Below are positions 8,790 through 16,294 of a DNA stretch of 58,050 nt, piece after piece. This DNA is from Runella sp. Its GTDB lineage: Bacteria > Bacteroidota > Bacteroidia > Cytophagales > Spirosomataceae. A program made the translations under genes and the position numbers. How positions within the stretch are numbered: position 1 is the stretch's first letter; each line of letters opens with the position of its first letter. The stretch spans positions 1 to 58,050 of the forward strand of contig JALQYJ010000100.1 of assembly GCA_023254175.1 (NCBI GenBank), written 5' to 3'. The notes beneath the pieces were generated by a model, which saw only the letters and a program-made list of their open reading frames with translations, was not told where the DNA came from and did no database searches.

Positions 8790-9232
8790 ATAACCTGAAA
8801 CTGTGCATAGAGGGCCGTATCGGTGCCGTCGGTTTTATTCCCGTTCAAATCACGGTGAAAGATTCGCTTTTAGCCCCAGTTTTGCACAAAGCAGACCAAG
8901 CGGCGTTGAGTGAAGTAGTAATAAAGTAATTAACAGGAAGAGCGAAGCGCACTCAAAAGGCCAAACCAAACCCAAAAAGCGTATTCGGATTATTTACAGC
9001 AAGCAATGCAAGTATTTTTGGAAAAGAGTCCCCAAGGTCCTCGCGAACGAGTAGTGGTCGAATTTACGGTAAACGAGTTGGGGGAATTGAGCGAATTTGA
9101 GAACAAAAACAGGGCGAATATTCAGTTGTTTGAAGAGGCGAACGGCCTCCTCAAACAGGGAGAAAAATGGGAACCAATCTATAAAAAAAGTAGGCTACAA
9201 TCAGAAAGAAAAAGGCAAGTTTTCCAGTTTTA
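8790..9232 (+). pseudogene. decayed TonB C-terminal-domain protein
   Basis: Fused after the sigma remnant, the frame reads EGRIGAVGFIPVQITVKDSLL up to a stop at about 8929. A second piece in another frame reads YSDYLQQAMQVFLEKSP, RERVVVEFTVNELGELSEF and LLKQGEKWEP, then drifts into low-quality sequence. Both pieces resemble the beta-strand and helix pattern of TonB C-terminal domains found in Bacteroidota energy-transducer or anti-sigma-linked proteins. At least one frame change and loss of the N-terminal part separate them. Together with the sigma remnant this looks like the collapsed leftovers of one sigma/TonB regulatory module. Confidence 0.6.
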
Positions 9233-9247
9233 GCAAAAATGGGAAGA

Positions 9248-9952
9248 TTACTTCAATCGTCCCATTCCGCCATCTACGTTGAGTACTTGCCCCGTAATCC
9301 AGCTACCTTCGTCAGAAAGCAATAACTTCGCTACGGCGGCCAAATCCTGAGGCGTACCTACGCGTCCAATCGGGTGACGTTTGTTGGAGGCATCGCGTTT
9401 TTCATCACTCGACAACAACGAGGCCGCCAGTGGCGTGTCGGTCAGCGATGGCGCGATGGCATTGCAACGAATTTTGGTGGCGGCCAACTCCGCTGCCAAC
9501 GAACGAGTCAAGCCTTCTACGGCTCCCTTGGCTGTGGCAATCGACGCGTGAAAACCCATGCCCGTTTGGACGGCAACCGTACTAAAAAGTACGATGGAAG
9601 CCCCGCCTGCTTTGCGAAGTCGGGCAAGGTTGGCCTGAATCGTAGCGACGGCTCCTAAGACGTTGATATTGAAATCTGCCTGAAAATCAGCCAATGAAAA
9701 GCGTTGAAAAGGCTTGAGATTGATGCTCCCTGGGGCATACACAATGCCGTGAAGGGTATCGGGTAATGCGTCAAAAAGACCTTCAGCGGGTTGAGTGACA
9801 TCCCACGTAATATGCTGACTTTGAATATCCTGCGGCGCACGGCGCGAAGCCGTAAACAACGAGGCTCCTTCGGCTTGAAGGATTTGGGCAATGGCAAGGC
9901 CAATTCCAGAGCTTGCCCCGATGATAAGAATGTTTTTTCCTTGAAACGACAT
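9248..9952 (-). CDS. SDR-family protein lacking the catalytic tyrosine
   Basis: A 234-residue short-chain dehydrogenase-like protein. The N-terminal dinucleotide motif GASSGIG (12-18) and Ser124 (FSTVAV) are present, and the C-terminal segment WITGQVLNVDGG is typical. The usual YxxxK is replaced: the lysine is Lys142 in HASIATAKGA, but four residues before it stands Ile138, and the nearby His135 is not at the normal place. NAG is replaced by APG. The protein is otherwise complete, so it may still bind cofactor and either use another residue or have a different role. It converges on the pseudogene region and is divergent from the aldo/keto reductase gene. Confidence 0.85.
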   Translation of the reverse strand: MSFQGKNILIIGASSGIGLAIAQILQAEGASLFTASRRAPQDIQSQHITWDVTQPAEGLFDALPDTLHGIVYAPGSINLKPFQRFSLADFQADFNINVLGAVATIQANLARLRKAGGASIVLFSTVAVQTGMGFHASIATAKGAVEGLTRSLAAELAATKIRCNAIAPSLTDTPLAASLLSSDEKRDASNKRHPIGRVGTPQDLAAVAKLLLSDEGSWITGQVLNVDGGMGRLK

Positions 9953-10021
9953 TAGAAAAAGGAGTTTGCTATATTTAACTCGTAGGGCCAGCGGATGGTT
10001 TTGAGATAACTTATTTTTGAG

Positions 10022-10975
10022 ATGAACTATTTAACTTTTGAAAACGGAGACAAAATGCCCGCCTTGGGGCTTGGGACGTGGAAATCGGCCAAGGGAGAAG
10101 TATATACGGCCGTTAAGACCGCTATTGAGATTGGCTATCGGCATTTCGATTGCGCTTTGGTGTATGGCAATGAGCAAGAAATCGGTCAAGCGTTTGCGGA
10201 TGCAATGAAAGAAGGAATGGTAAAAAGAGAAGACCTGTGGATTACCTCGAAACTTTGGAACAACAGCCACGAAAAACAGTATATCTTGCCTTCAATTAAC
10301 ACCACTTTAGAAGATTTACAGCTCGACTATCTAGACTTGTACCTGATCCATTGGCCAGTAGCGCTCAAACGAGCGGTGGCCTATCCCCAAACAGGCCAGG
10401 ACATGCTCAGTCTTACCGAGATTCCTCTTTCAGAAACTTGGGCCGAAATGATTGTTTTAAAAGAAATGGGTCTGACGCGCCACATCGGGGTTTCTAATTT
10501 TAGCATCAAAAAACTAGAAGAAGTAACTGCCACCACGGGCGTTCGTCCCGAGGTAAATCAGTTGGAACTACATCCGTTTTTGCAACAATGGCCTATGATG
10601 GACTATTGCCGCGAGCACGGCATCGTTTTGACAGGGTATTGCCCTCTAGGCTCATCAGATCGACCTGCTAATCGGATTGTGGAAGGCGAACCAAAATTGT
10701 TTGAAAATGAAGTGATTCGCGCTTTGGCCCAGGCACGCGGGTGTTCGGCCGCGCAGTTGATGCTGGCATGGGCGGTCAATCGAGGAACGTCCGTGATTCC
10801 AAAGTCGGTTAACGCAGGGCGATTGCAAGAAAACTTGGCCGCCGCCGATATTGAGCTAACCGAACAAGAAATGAAAGCCATGCACGGTTTAGACCTACAT
10901 TACCGCTACATCAAAGGAAACTTTTGGTGCTTAGCGGGGTCTGATTACACGTTGGAAAGCCTTTGGGATGAATAA
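10022..10975 (+). CDS. aldo/keto reductase
   Basis: A 317-residue NADPH-dependent aldo/keto reductase of the AKR1-like group. The catalytic tetrad is complete: Asp43, Tyr48, Lys77 (ITSKLWN) and His110 (LIHWP). GVSNFS and the C-terminal VIPKSVNAGRLQEN cofactor-binding segment are in place. The enzyme reduces aldehydes or ketones, sugars included, in the cytoplasm. The exact substrate cannot be deduced. Its last 31 bases overlap the end of the convergent fatty-acid-hydroxylase gene, so there is no terminator between the two. Confidence 0.9.
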   Translation: MNYLTFENGDKMPALGLGTWKSAKGEVYTAVKTAIEIGYRHFDCALVYGNEQEIGQAFADAMKEGMVKREDLWITSKLWNNSHEKQYILPSINTTLEDLQLDYLDLYLIHWPVALKRAVAYPQTGQDMLSLTEIPLSETWAEMIVLKEMGLTRHIGVSNFSIKKLEEVTATTGVRPEVNQLELHPFLQQWPMMDYCREHGIVLTGYCPLGSSDRPANRIVEGEPKLFENEVIRALAQARGCSAAQLMLAWAVNRGTSVIPKSVNAGRLQENLAAADIELTEQEMKAMHGLDLHYRYIKGNFWCLAGSDYTLESLWDE

Positions 10976-12213
10976 AAAGTAAGCGAACGTACAAACAACG
11001 CCACTACAACGCTCGAAAGCACAAAGTAACTAGCCAGTGCTACGGTACCCCAAGGCATAGTTTCTGACATTCCGAACCAGCCGTTTTGGTAAATCACAAA
11101 TAGCCCAATGACGTTTTTGAGCGCTTCCCATGCCCAGGCGTAGGGGTTTCTATCCATGAGTTCGGTATAGGCAAAAACGCACAGAAACAAGAAACCACCG
11201 TAAACAAAAATGTTGGGCATACCTATTTTGGCAATGTTGATAAAGAAGTAATTAATGAGCGCAAAAGTGAACAAAAACTGAATCCATGTCCACGTACGCA
11301 GTGCCACCGAAGCTTCTGGGGCGTACTTGTGGAAGTGGTACGGATCGTCGATTTTGTAAACGGGATAACGTTCTATGACGTCGGCAGGGCGCCAGCCTGT
11401 TGGCATAAACCAAATCCGAACTTTATCCTTCCAACTAGTTGTCCGATAGGCGTCTTTTATCAATAGCCACAAATGCTGAAAATTAATTTTGATGGGATTC
11501 CACGTCTGAACAGGGCGCGTGATACCATAAACAGGCGGTACGTCGGGGAGTTCTTCTTGAAACGTACCAAACAGTTTGTCCCAAATGATAAAAATCTGAC
11601 CATGGTTTTTGTCCAAATAAATGGGGTTCATAGCGTGGTGTACGCGGTGGTGCGAGGGCGTCACGATGATGTGTTCTAAAATACCCATTTTGCCAATGTA
11701 AATGGTGTGGTACCAAAACTGGGCAAACAAATGCAACGGCGCGACAATTGCTATGACTTTAGGTTCAACGCCCAACAAAGCCGCAGGAAGCAAAAAAATC
11801 GTGAATAAATTGACAAACGACGAAATGCTTTGGCGCAAGGCACAGGCCAAATCAAACTCTTCGCTGCTGTGGTGAATGGCGTGTTTGTTCCAAAAAAAGT
11901 TGATTTGGTGGCTCAAGCGGTGTACCCAATAGCCCGAAAAATCGAGGGCAATGAAAGCGATTATATACACCCAAATAGTCGATTGTACTTTGTACAGCGC
12001 CCAATGTTCGACCATGTAGCCGTAAGTCAGAATCGAAACACTAATGCCCAGTACGTCTTTGATGATGTTGGTATAGCCAGAACTGAGGCTAGAAAGTACG
12101 TCCATGGTGCGGAAAGGGTGTTTTTTTACCGCCCATCCATACAGTTTTTCGAGTAAAACTAAGCCCAAAAAAATGGGCATGGCAATGAGAAGAATGCGTC
12201 CGTAGGTTTCCAT
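10945..12213 (-). CDS. sterol desaturase/fatty acid hydroxylase-family membrane protein
   Basis: A 422-residue polytopic membrane protein. The di-iron histidine boxes of the family are visible: HRLSH (98-102), HAIHH (111-115) and HHRVHH (188-193). Family members are non-haem di-iron enzymes that hydroxylate or desaturate lipids, or cleave alkylglycerol ethers. About 150 extra residues after the core add several more membrane segments (FALINYFFINIA, NVIGLFVIYQ), as in alkylglycerol monooxygenase-like proteins. The substrate is not known. It lies downstream of the arsenosugar pair on the same strand but behind a terminator-like hairpin. Confidence 0.85.
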   Translation of the reverse strand: METYGRILLIAMPIFLGLVLLEKLYGWAVKKHPFRTMDVLSSLSSGYTNIIKDVLGISVSILTYGYMVEHWALYKVQSTIWVYIIAFIALDFSGYWVHRLSHQINFFWNKHAIHHSSEEFDLACALRQSISSFVNLFTIFLLPAALLGVEPKVIAIVAPLHLFAQFWYHTIYIGKMGILEHIIVTPSHHRVHHAMNPIYLDKNHGQIFIIWDKLFGTFQEELPDVPPVYGITRPVQTWNPIKINFQHLWLLIKDAYRTTSWKDKVRIWFMPTGWRPADVIERYPVYKIDDPYHFHKYAPEASVALRTWTWIQFLFTFALINYFFINIAKIGMPNIFVYGGFLFLCVFAYTELMDRNPYAWAWEALKNVIGLFVIYQNGWFGMSETMPWGTVALASYFVLSSVVVALFVRSLTFYSSQRLSNV

Positions 12214-12269
12214 TGAGTGACTTTTCTAACAAATTATGCAAGCATACTATTTTTAATCACAAATGTAAG

Positions 12270-12302
12270 AAATTGTTGACTTTTTTCAAGAGTCAACAAT
12301 TT
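12270..12302 (-). terminator. terminator after arsS
   Basis: AAATTGTTGACT (12270-12281) and AGTCAACAATTT (12291-12302) form a 12-bp stem with a 9-base loop, just behind the stop codon of the arsenosugar gene and before the next minus-strand gene. Confidence 0.65.
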
Positions 12303-12311
12303 TTGGAGGAA

Positions 12312-13373
12312 TTAAACCACTTCACCACCGCAACTACTGCCCGCGCCTGCGGTACAGCCGTAGCAATGCTGGTTGATGACAATGTCTCGTTCAGTAAGTT
12401 GTTGAAAGTCAAAGTCTATTAAGTGTTTCACCGAGCCTGTCACTTTTAAATCCAGCATTTGATTAAAATCACAGTCGAACAAGTAGCCGTCCCAGCCAAT
12501 CGACAGAGTATTACGGCACATGACGTTACTAGCAGCGACGGGGTTAAAAGCATTGACGAGCTTTTCCATGTAAGAACCATAGTTGCCACTCACCAACAAA
12601 TAGTCCAAAAAGCGACTGATGGGGATGTTGGTGATGCAAAAAAGGCTGTTAAAGTCAATGTCAAATTTAGTTTTTAGCGCCCGCTTAAACTCGCGCTCCA
12701 GCCCCGCTTGCCCGCTGGGTAAAAAAGCGCCCGCAGGGTTATAGACCAAATTGAGGGTCAAGCCCGAACCTTCTTGTCCATACCCAACGGCATTGAGGAG
12801 CTGAAGCGCTTTGATAGAATCTTCAAAAACGCCATTACCACGTTGAGAATCAGTGCGGTTAGCGGTATAAAATGGCAGCGAAGAAACCACTTCTACCTGA
12901 TGCTTTTTGAAGAAATCGGGAAGGTCGTGGTACTTAGGATTGGCCAAAATAATGGTAAGATTGCAGCGAATAATGATTTTTATATCCTGACTGATTTCAC
13001 GAATTTGCTCCACAAACCACCGAAAATGAGGATTCATTTCGGGAGCACCTCCCGTAAGGTCAACGATTTTGAAAGGGTACTTTTTCAAAGTATCCAAACA
13101 CAACTGCATGGTATCTTGCGTCATAATCTCCTTACGGTCGGGACCCGCGTCCACATGGCAATGTTTACACACTTGATTACACATTTTTCCCACATTGATT
13201 TGAAAAATATCAATTTGCGTGGGTTTCAACGGAAACAAACCGATGGGGGCGAGTTTTTCCTGAAATAAAGGAAAGTTATAGCCTAATTTTTCCGAATCGT
13301 TCAGTACATCAAGCTGGTACTGAGTATTTCCGAGTTCGTGTTTTTGTGCCTTGAGAGATTTAACGGGATTCAT
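12312..13373 (-). CDS. arsS: arsenosugar biosynthesis radical SAM protein ArsS
   Basis: A 353-residue radical SAM enzyme. The iron-sulfur/SAM motif is CNQVCKHC (Cys65, Cys69, Cys72). The C-terminal half has the MCRNTLSIGWDGYLFDCDFNQ auxiliary-cluster region (split here as MCRN and CDFNQ) and ends with CYGCTAGAGSSCGG (Cys337, Cys340, Cys348), the hallmark of ArsS. The known role is transfer of the deoxyadenosyl group to dimethylarsinate, giving the precursor of arsenosugars. All expected cysteines are codon Cys; no UGA selenocysteine site is seen. The AhpD-like partner sits immediately upstream, as is usual. The arsenic methyltransferase ArsM, the logical preceding step, is not in the window. 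Confidence 0.9.
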   Translation of the reverse strand: MNPVKSLKAQKHELGNTQYQLDVLNDSEKLGYNFPLFQEKLAPIGLFPLKPTQIDIFQINVGKMCNQVCKHCHVDAGPDRKEIMTQDTMQLCLDTLKKYPFKIVDLTGGAPEMNPHFRWFVEQIREISQDIKIIIRCNLTIILANPKYHDLPDFFKKHQVEVVSSLPFYTANRTDSQRGNGVFEDSIKALQLLNAVGYGQEGSGLTLNLVYNPAGAFLPSGQAGLEREFKRALKTKFDIDFNSLFCITNIPISRFLDYLLVSGNYGSYMEKLVNAFNPVAASNVMCRNTLSIGWDGYLFDCDFNQMLDLKVTGSVKHLIDFDFQQLTERDIVINQHCYGCTAGAGSSCGGEVV

Positions 13374-13401
13374 GAAAATGGGGGAATAAAACCTGCAAAA
13401 A

Positions 13402-13737
13402 CTACATCGTAACTTCTTTCGCTTTGTTAATCATTTGGGTACTGTGTACCAAAGTAATACCTGCAGCCATTACCGCACTTACGTGTACAGCTTCCATCAT
13501 TTCGTCTTCCGAACAGCCTTTTTCGAGGGTATCGGTGGTGTAAGCATCAATGCAGTAGGGGCATTTGAGCACGTGGGCTACGGCCAAAGCAATGAGTGAT
13601 TTTTCACGAGAGGTGAGAGCCCCTTCGGCAAATACGTCGCCGTAGTATTTGAAAAAGTCTTGAGCTAAGTTTTTTGCGCCAAAATCGCCAATGGCGCCAA
13701 ATTTTTTAAGGTCTTCAGAGTTGTAGTACGATGCCAT
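13402..13737 (-). CDS. arsenosugar-associated AhpD/carboxymuconolactone decarboxylase-like protein
   Basis: A small 111-residue all-helical protein of the AhpD/CMD fold with the redox pair CPYC (Cys59, Cys62) and the acidic/histidine pattern SREKSLIALAVAH before it. This is the peroxidase-like protein regularly encoded next to ArsS. Its chemistry in arsenosugar synthesis is not established; a thiol-redox or protective role is inferred. It is 28 bases upstream of arsS and almost certainly co-transcribed with it. Confidence 0.88.
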   Translation of the reverse strand: MASYYNSEDLKKFGAIGDFGAKNLAQDFFKYYGDVFAEGALTSREKSLIALAVAHVLKCPYCIDAYTTDTLEKGCSEDEMMEAVHVSAVMAAGITLVHSTQMINKAKEVTM

Positions 13738-13849
13738 AGTTTAAAATGTCTTGGATATTCATTTATTTACGCAAATAGAGGGGTTTTGGTTTTAAAAACT
13801 AGAGAAATGCAATGATTTTCGAGAAAAAATAGTTACTTTGAATAGAGGT

Positions 13850-16180
13850 ATGAAAAGTATGAAGAAAAAATCACAGAAAACGCGTAGCACCAAAAAAGGG
13901 GGACGTACGCATCGACAAATAGTCTCGTTTTTGGATAAACTCAAATCCGAGATTGCTACTTTTTTTGAAATAAATACTGAACGGCCTTTTGAATTGCACG
14001 AACTCCATGATCATTTTGACGCTGACGATCCAAAACTTCGGCTTATTTTCAATGGACTGCTCGACGAGCTGGTCGATGAAGGCCAGGTAAAGCGAACCCG
14101 TGAGGGCCTGTATTCGACCAATGAAAGTGCGAATGTGTTTATCGGGAAAGTCGAACACGTCAATAAAAACTATGCCTTTATTGTCCTAGATATAGAGAAA
14201 TCAAGCGAGCAACCTAAGTTAGAAAATACGGACATTTGGGTGGATTCAGACGATTTGCGTGGGGCGATTGACGGCGATACCGTTCGGGTAAAACTTTTTA
14301 GCGATTACCGAAGCGGCCGCCGCCGCGAAGGCCGAGTGGAGGAGATTTTGGAGCGTGGACGGGTCGAATTGGTGGGTGAAGTAGAGCTTTGGCCCAAATA
14401 TGGCATTGTGGTGTTGGACAATCGCCGTGTCTACGACGATGTGTACATTCCTGAGGCTAAACTCAAAAGTGCGAAAGACGGAGAGAAGGTACTGTTGAAA
14501 ATTACACAGTACCCAACGCGTTCGCGACGCATGGAAGGAGAAGTGCTGGAAGTACTAGGAAAGGCAGGAACCCACGAAACCGAAATGCACGCAATTTTAG
14601 CGGAGTTTGGGTTGCCGTATAAGTTTCCTGAAGAGGTAGAAGCGGAGTCAAATGCGATTTCGGAAGTAATAGAGAAGGACGAAATAAAGCGTCGTCGTGA
14701 TATGCGTGACGTGACTACATTTACCATTGACCCTGCCGATGCCAAAGACTTTGACGATGCGCTTTCGGTTCAGTTGTTAGAAAATGGTCATTTCGAAATC
14801 GGGGTGCACATCGCGGACGTTTCGCATTACGTACGCCCTAATACAGCGCTGGAACGGGAAGCATATGCACGTGCTACGTCGGTATATTTAGTAGATAGAA
14901 CGGTGCCTATGTTGCCCGAAAAACTATCCAATAACTTATGCTCATTGCGACCCAACGAAGATAAATTGACGTTTTCAGTGGTGTTTGAATTAAACGAAAA
15001 TGCCAAAATCGTTAACGAATGGTTTGGCCGTACGGTGACTCATTCTGATAAACGTTTTACGTACGAAGAAGCGCAAGAAGTACTCGAAGCGGCTGCCCGT
15101 GGAGAGGAAGCAGCAGGGCCTTTTGCCAAAGAACTTACGTTGCTCAATCAGCTAGCCTACAAACTTCGCGATGAGCGTTTTGCCAAAGGAGCCGTTAATT
15201 TTGAAACCACTGAAGTGAAGTTTAGGTTGGACGAAAATGGCAAACCGTTGGGGCTTTACACCAAAATTCGCAAAGATGCCCACAAGCTGATTGAAGAGTT
15301 TATGTTGTTGGCAAACAAACGCGTACCTGAGTACATTTACCGCAAATCGAAAAATAAAGAACAGCCAAACACCATGGTATATCGGATTCATGAGGAACCC
15401 GACATGGAAAAACTTCGGATGTTTGCCGCCTTCGCGAGTCGATTGGGCTATAAAATGAAGCTCGACGATGAAAAAGTAGTGGCCAAGTCGCTCAATCAAC
15501 TGATGTCGGAGTTGGAAGGGAAACCCGAACAAAACGCACTCGAACAATTGGCGATTCGAACCATGGCTAAGGCGCGATATAGCACCGAAGATGTCGGTCA
15601 CTTTGGTTTGGCTTTTCGTCGGTATTCGCACTTTACGTCGCCGATTCGCCGCTATCCCGATATGATGGCACACCGTTTGTTACAACATTATTTGGACGGG
15701 AAGCCATCGCCTGACCGAGCCGAGTACGAGCCTGCTTGCAAGCATTCGTCGTCGAGGGAGCAATTGGCCGCTAATGCCGAACGAGCAAGTATCAAGTACA
15801 AGCAAGTAGAATTTATGGCCTCAATGGACCCTGAGCGCGTTTGGGACGGGATTATTACGGGCGTTACCGAATTTGGCTTGTTTGTCGAAATTACCGAAAC
15901 GGCATCGGAAGGACTGGTTAGAATGAACGACCTGAACGATGATTTTTACGAACTAGACAAAGAAAACTACCGATTGGTGGGAAAGCGTACGCAGCGTTTT
16001 TATACGTTTGGAGATACCGTAAAAGTAAAAGTCAAAGACACCAATATTTCGAGACGGAGTATGGATTTAACGTTGGCAGAAACTACTTCCAATGTCGTTT
16101 CTGCATTTCCTGTGCGTGGTCGTGGTAGAGGAAGTGCGCAAGAAAAACGTCCTCGAACGAAGGAAAGACGCCGCAAATAA
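13850..16180 (+). CDS. rnr: ribonuclease R
   Basis: A 776-residue 3'-5' exoribonuclease that degrades structured RNA and takes part in RNA quality control. In order it has a basic N-terminus, a winged-helix-like segment, two cold-shock domains, the RNB catalytic domain with the acidic cluster DPADAKDFDDALS (about 294-306), the HFTSPIRRYPD motif, an S1 domain (about 680-755) and a very basic tail (RGRGRGSAQEKRPRTKERRRK). An open TTG at 13838 exists, but the ATG at 13850 (or 13859) is the likelier start. TTACTTTG at 13833-13840 resembles a -7 box. It is a single gene and ends in a strong palindromic terminator shared with the convergent large gene. Confidence 0.93.
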   Translation: MKSMKKKSQKTRSTKKGGRTHRQIVSFLDKLKSEIATFFEINTERPFELHELHDHFDADDPKLRLIFNGLLDELVDEGQVKRTREGLYSTNESANVFIGKVEHVNKNYAFIVLDIEKSSEQPKLENTDIWVDSDDLRGAIDGDTVRVKLFSDYRSGRRREGRVEEILERGRVELVGEVELWPKYGIVVLDNRRVYDDVYIPEAKLKSAKDGEKVLLKITQYPTRSRRMEGEVLEVLGKAGTHETEMHAILAEFGLPYKFPEEVEAESNAISEVIEKDEIKRRRDMRDVTTFTIDPADAKDFDDALSVQLLENGHFEIGVHIADVSHYVRPNTALEREAYARATSVYLVDRTVPMLPEKLSNNLCSLRPNEDKLTFSVVFELNENAKIVNEWFGRTVTHSDKRFTYEEAQEVLEAAARGEEAAGPFAKELTLLNQLAYKLRDERFAKGAVNFETTEVKFRLDENGKPLGLYTKIRKDAHKLIEEFMLLANKRVPEYIYRKSKNKEQPNTMVYRIHEEPDMEKLRMFAAFASRLGYKMKLDDEKVVAKSLNQLMSELEGKPEQNALEQLAIRTMAKARYSTEDVGHFGLAFRRYSHFTSPIRRYPDMMAHRLLQHYLDGKPSPDRAEYEPACKHSSSREQLAANAERASIKYKQVEFMASMDPERVWDGIITGVTEFGLFVEITETASEGLVRMNDLNDDFYELDKENYRLVGKRTQRFYTFGDTVKVKVKDTNISRRSMDLTLAETTSNVVSAFPVRGRGRGSAQEKRPRTKERRRK

Positions 16181-16188
16181 AATAATCT

Positions 16189-16223
16189 TAGACCTTCCAA
16201 GTTTTGAAAACTTGGAAGGTCTA
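16189..16223. terminator. perfect 17-bp palindrome, bidirectional terminator
   Basis: TAGACCTTCCAAGTTTT and its exact complement meet around a single central G. T-rich sequence follows on the plus side. It closes rnr and lies between convergent genes. Sequences of the type ACCTTCCAAG...CTTGGAAGGT recur between genes in Bacteroidota (from general knowledge). Confidence 0.75.
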
Positions 16224-16264
16224 TTTTGGAGAAGGTTTTGCGTCGGAGACGCTGGGCCGTATTT

Positions 16265-16287
16265 CGCCCCGAGCTTAGCTCAGGGCG
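16265..16287 (-). terminator. GC-rich hairpin behind the 1657-residue gene
   Basis: CGCCCCGAGC and GCTCAGGGCG pair around a TTA loop, eight bases past the stop codon of the large minus-strand gene. There is no strong T run, so the terminator call is moderate. Confidence 0.5.
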
Positions 16288-16294
16288 AGTTTGT

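Noticed and set aside
12312-12380. Possible selenocysteine version of ArsS
   Set aside because: The C-terminal motif has Cys codons at all expected positions and no in-frame TGA before the stop.
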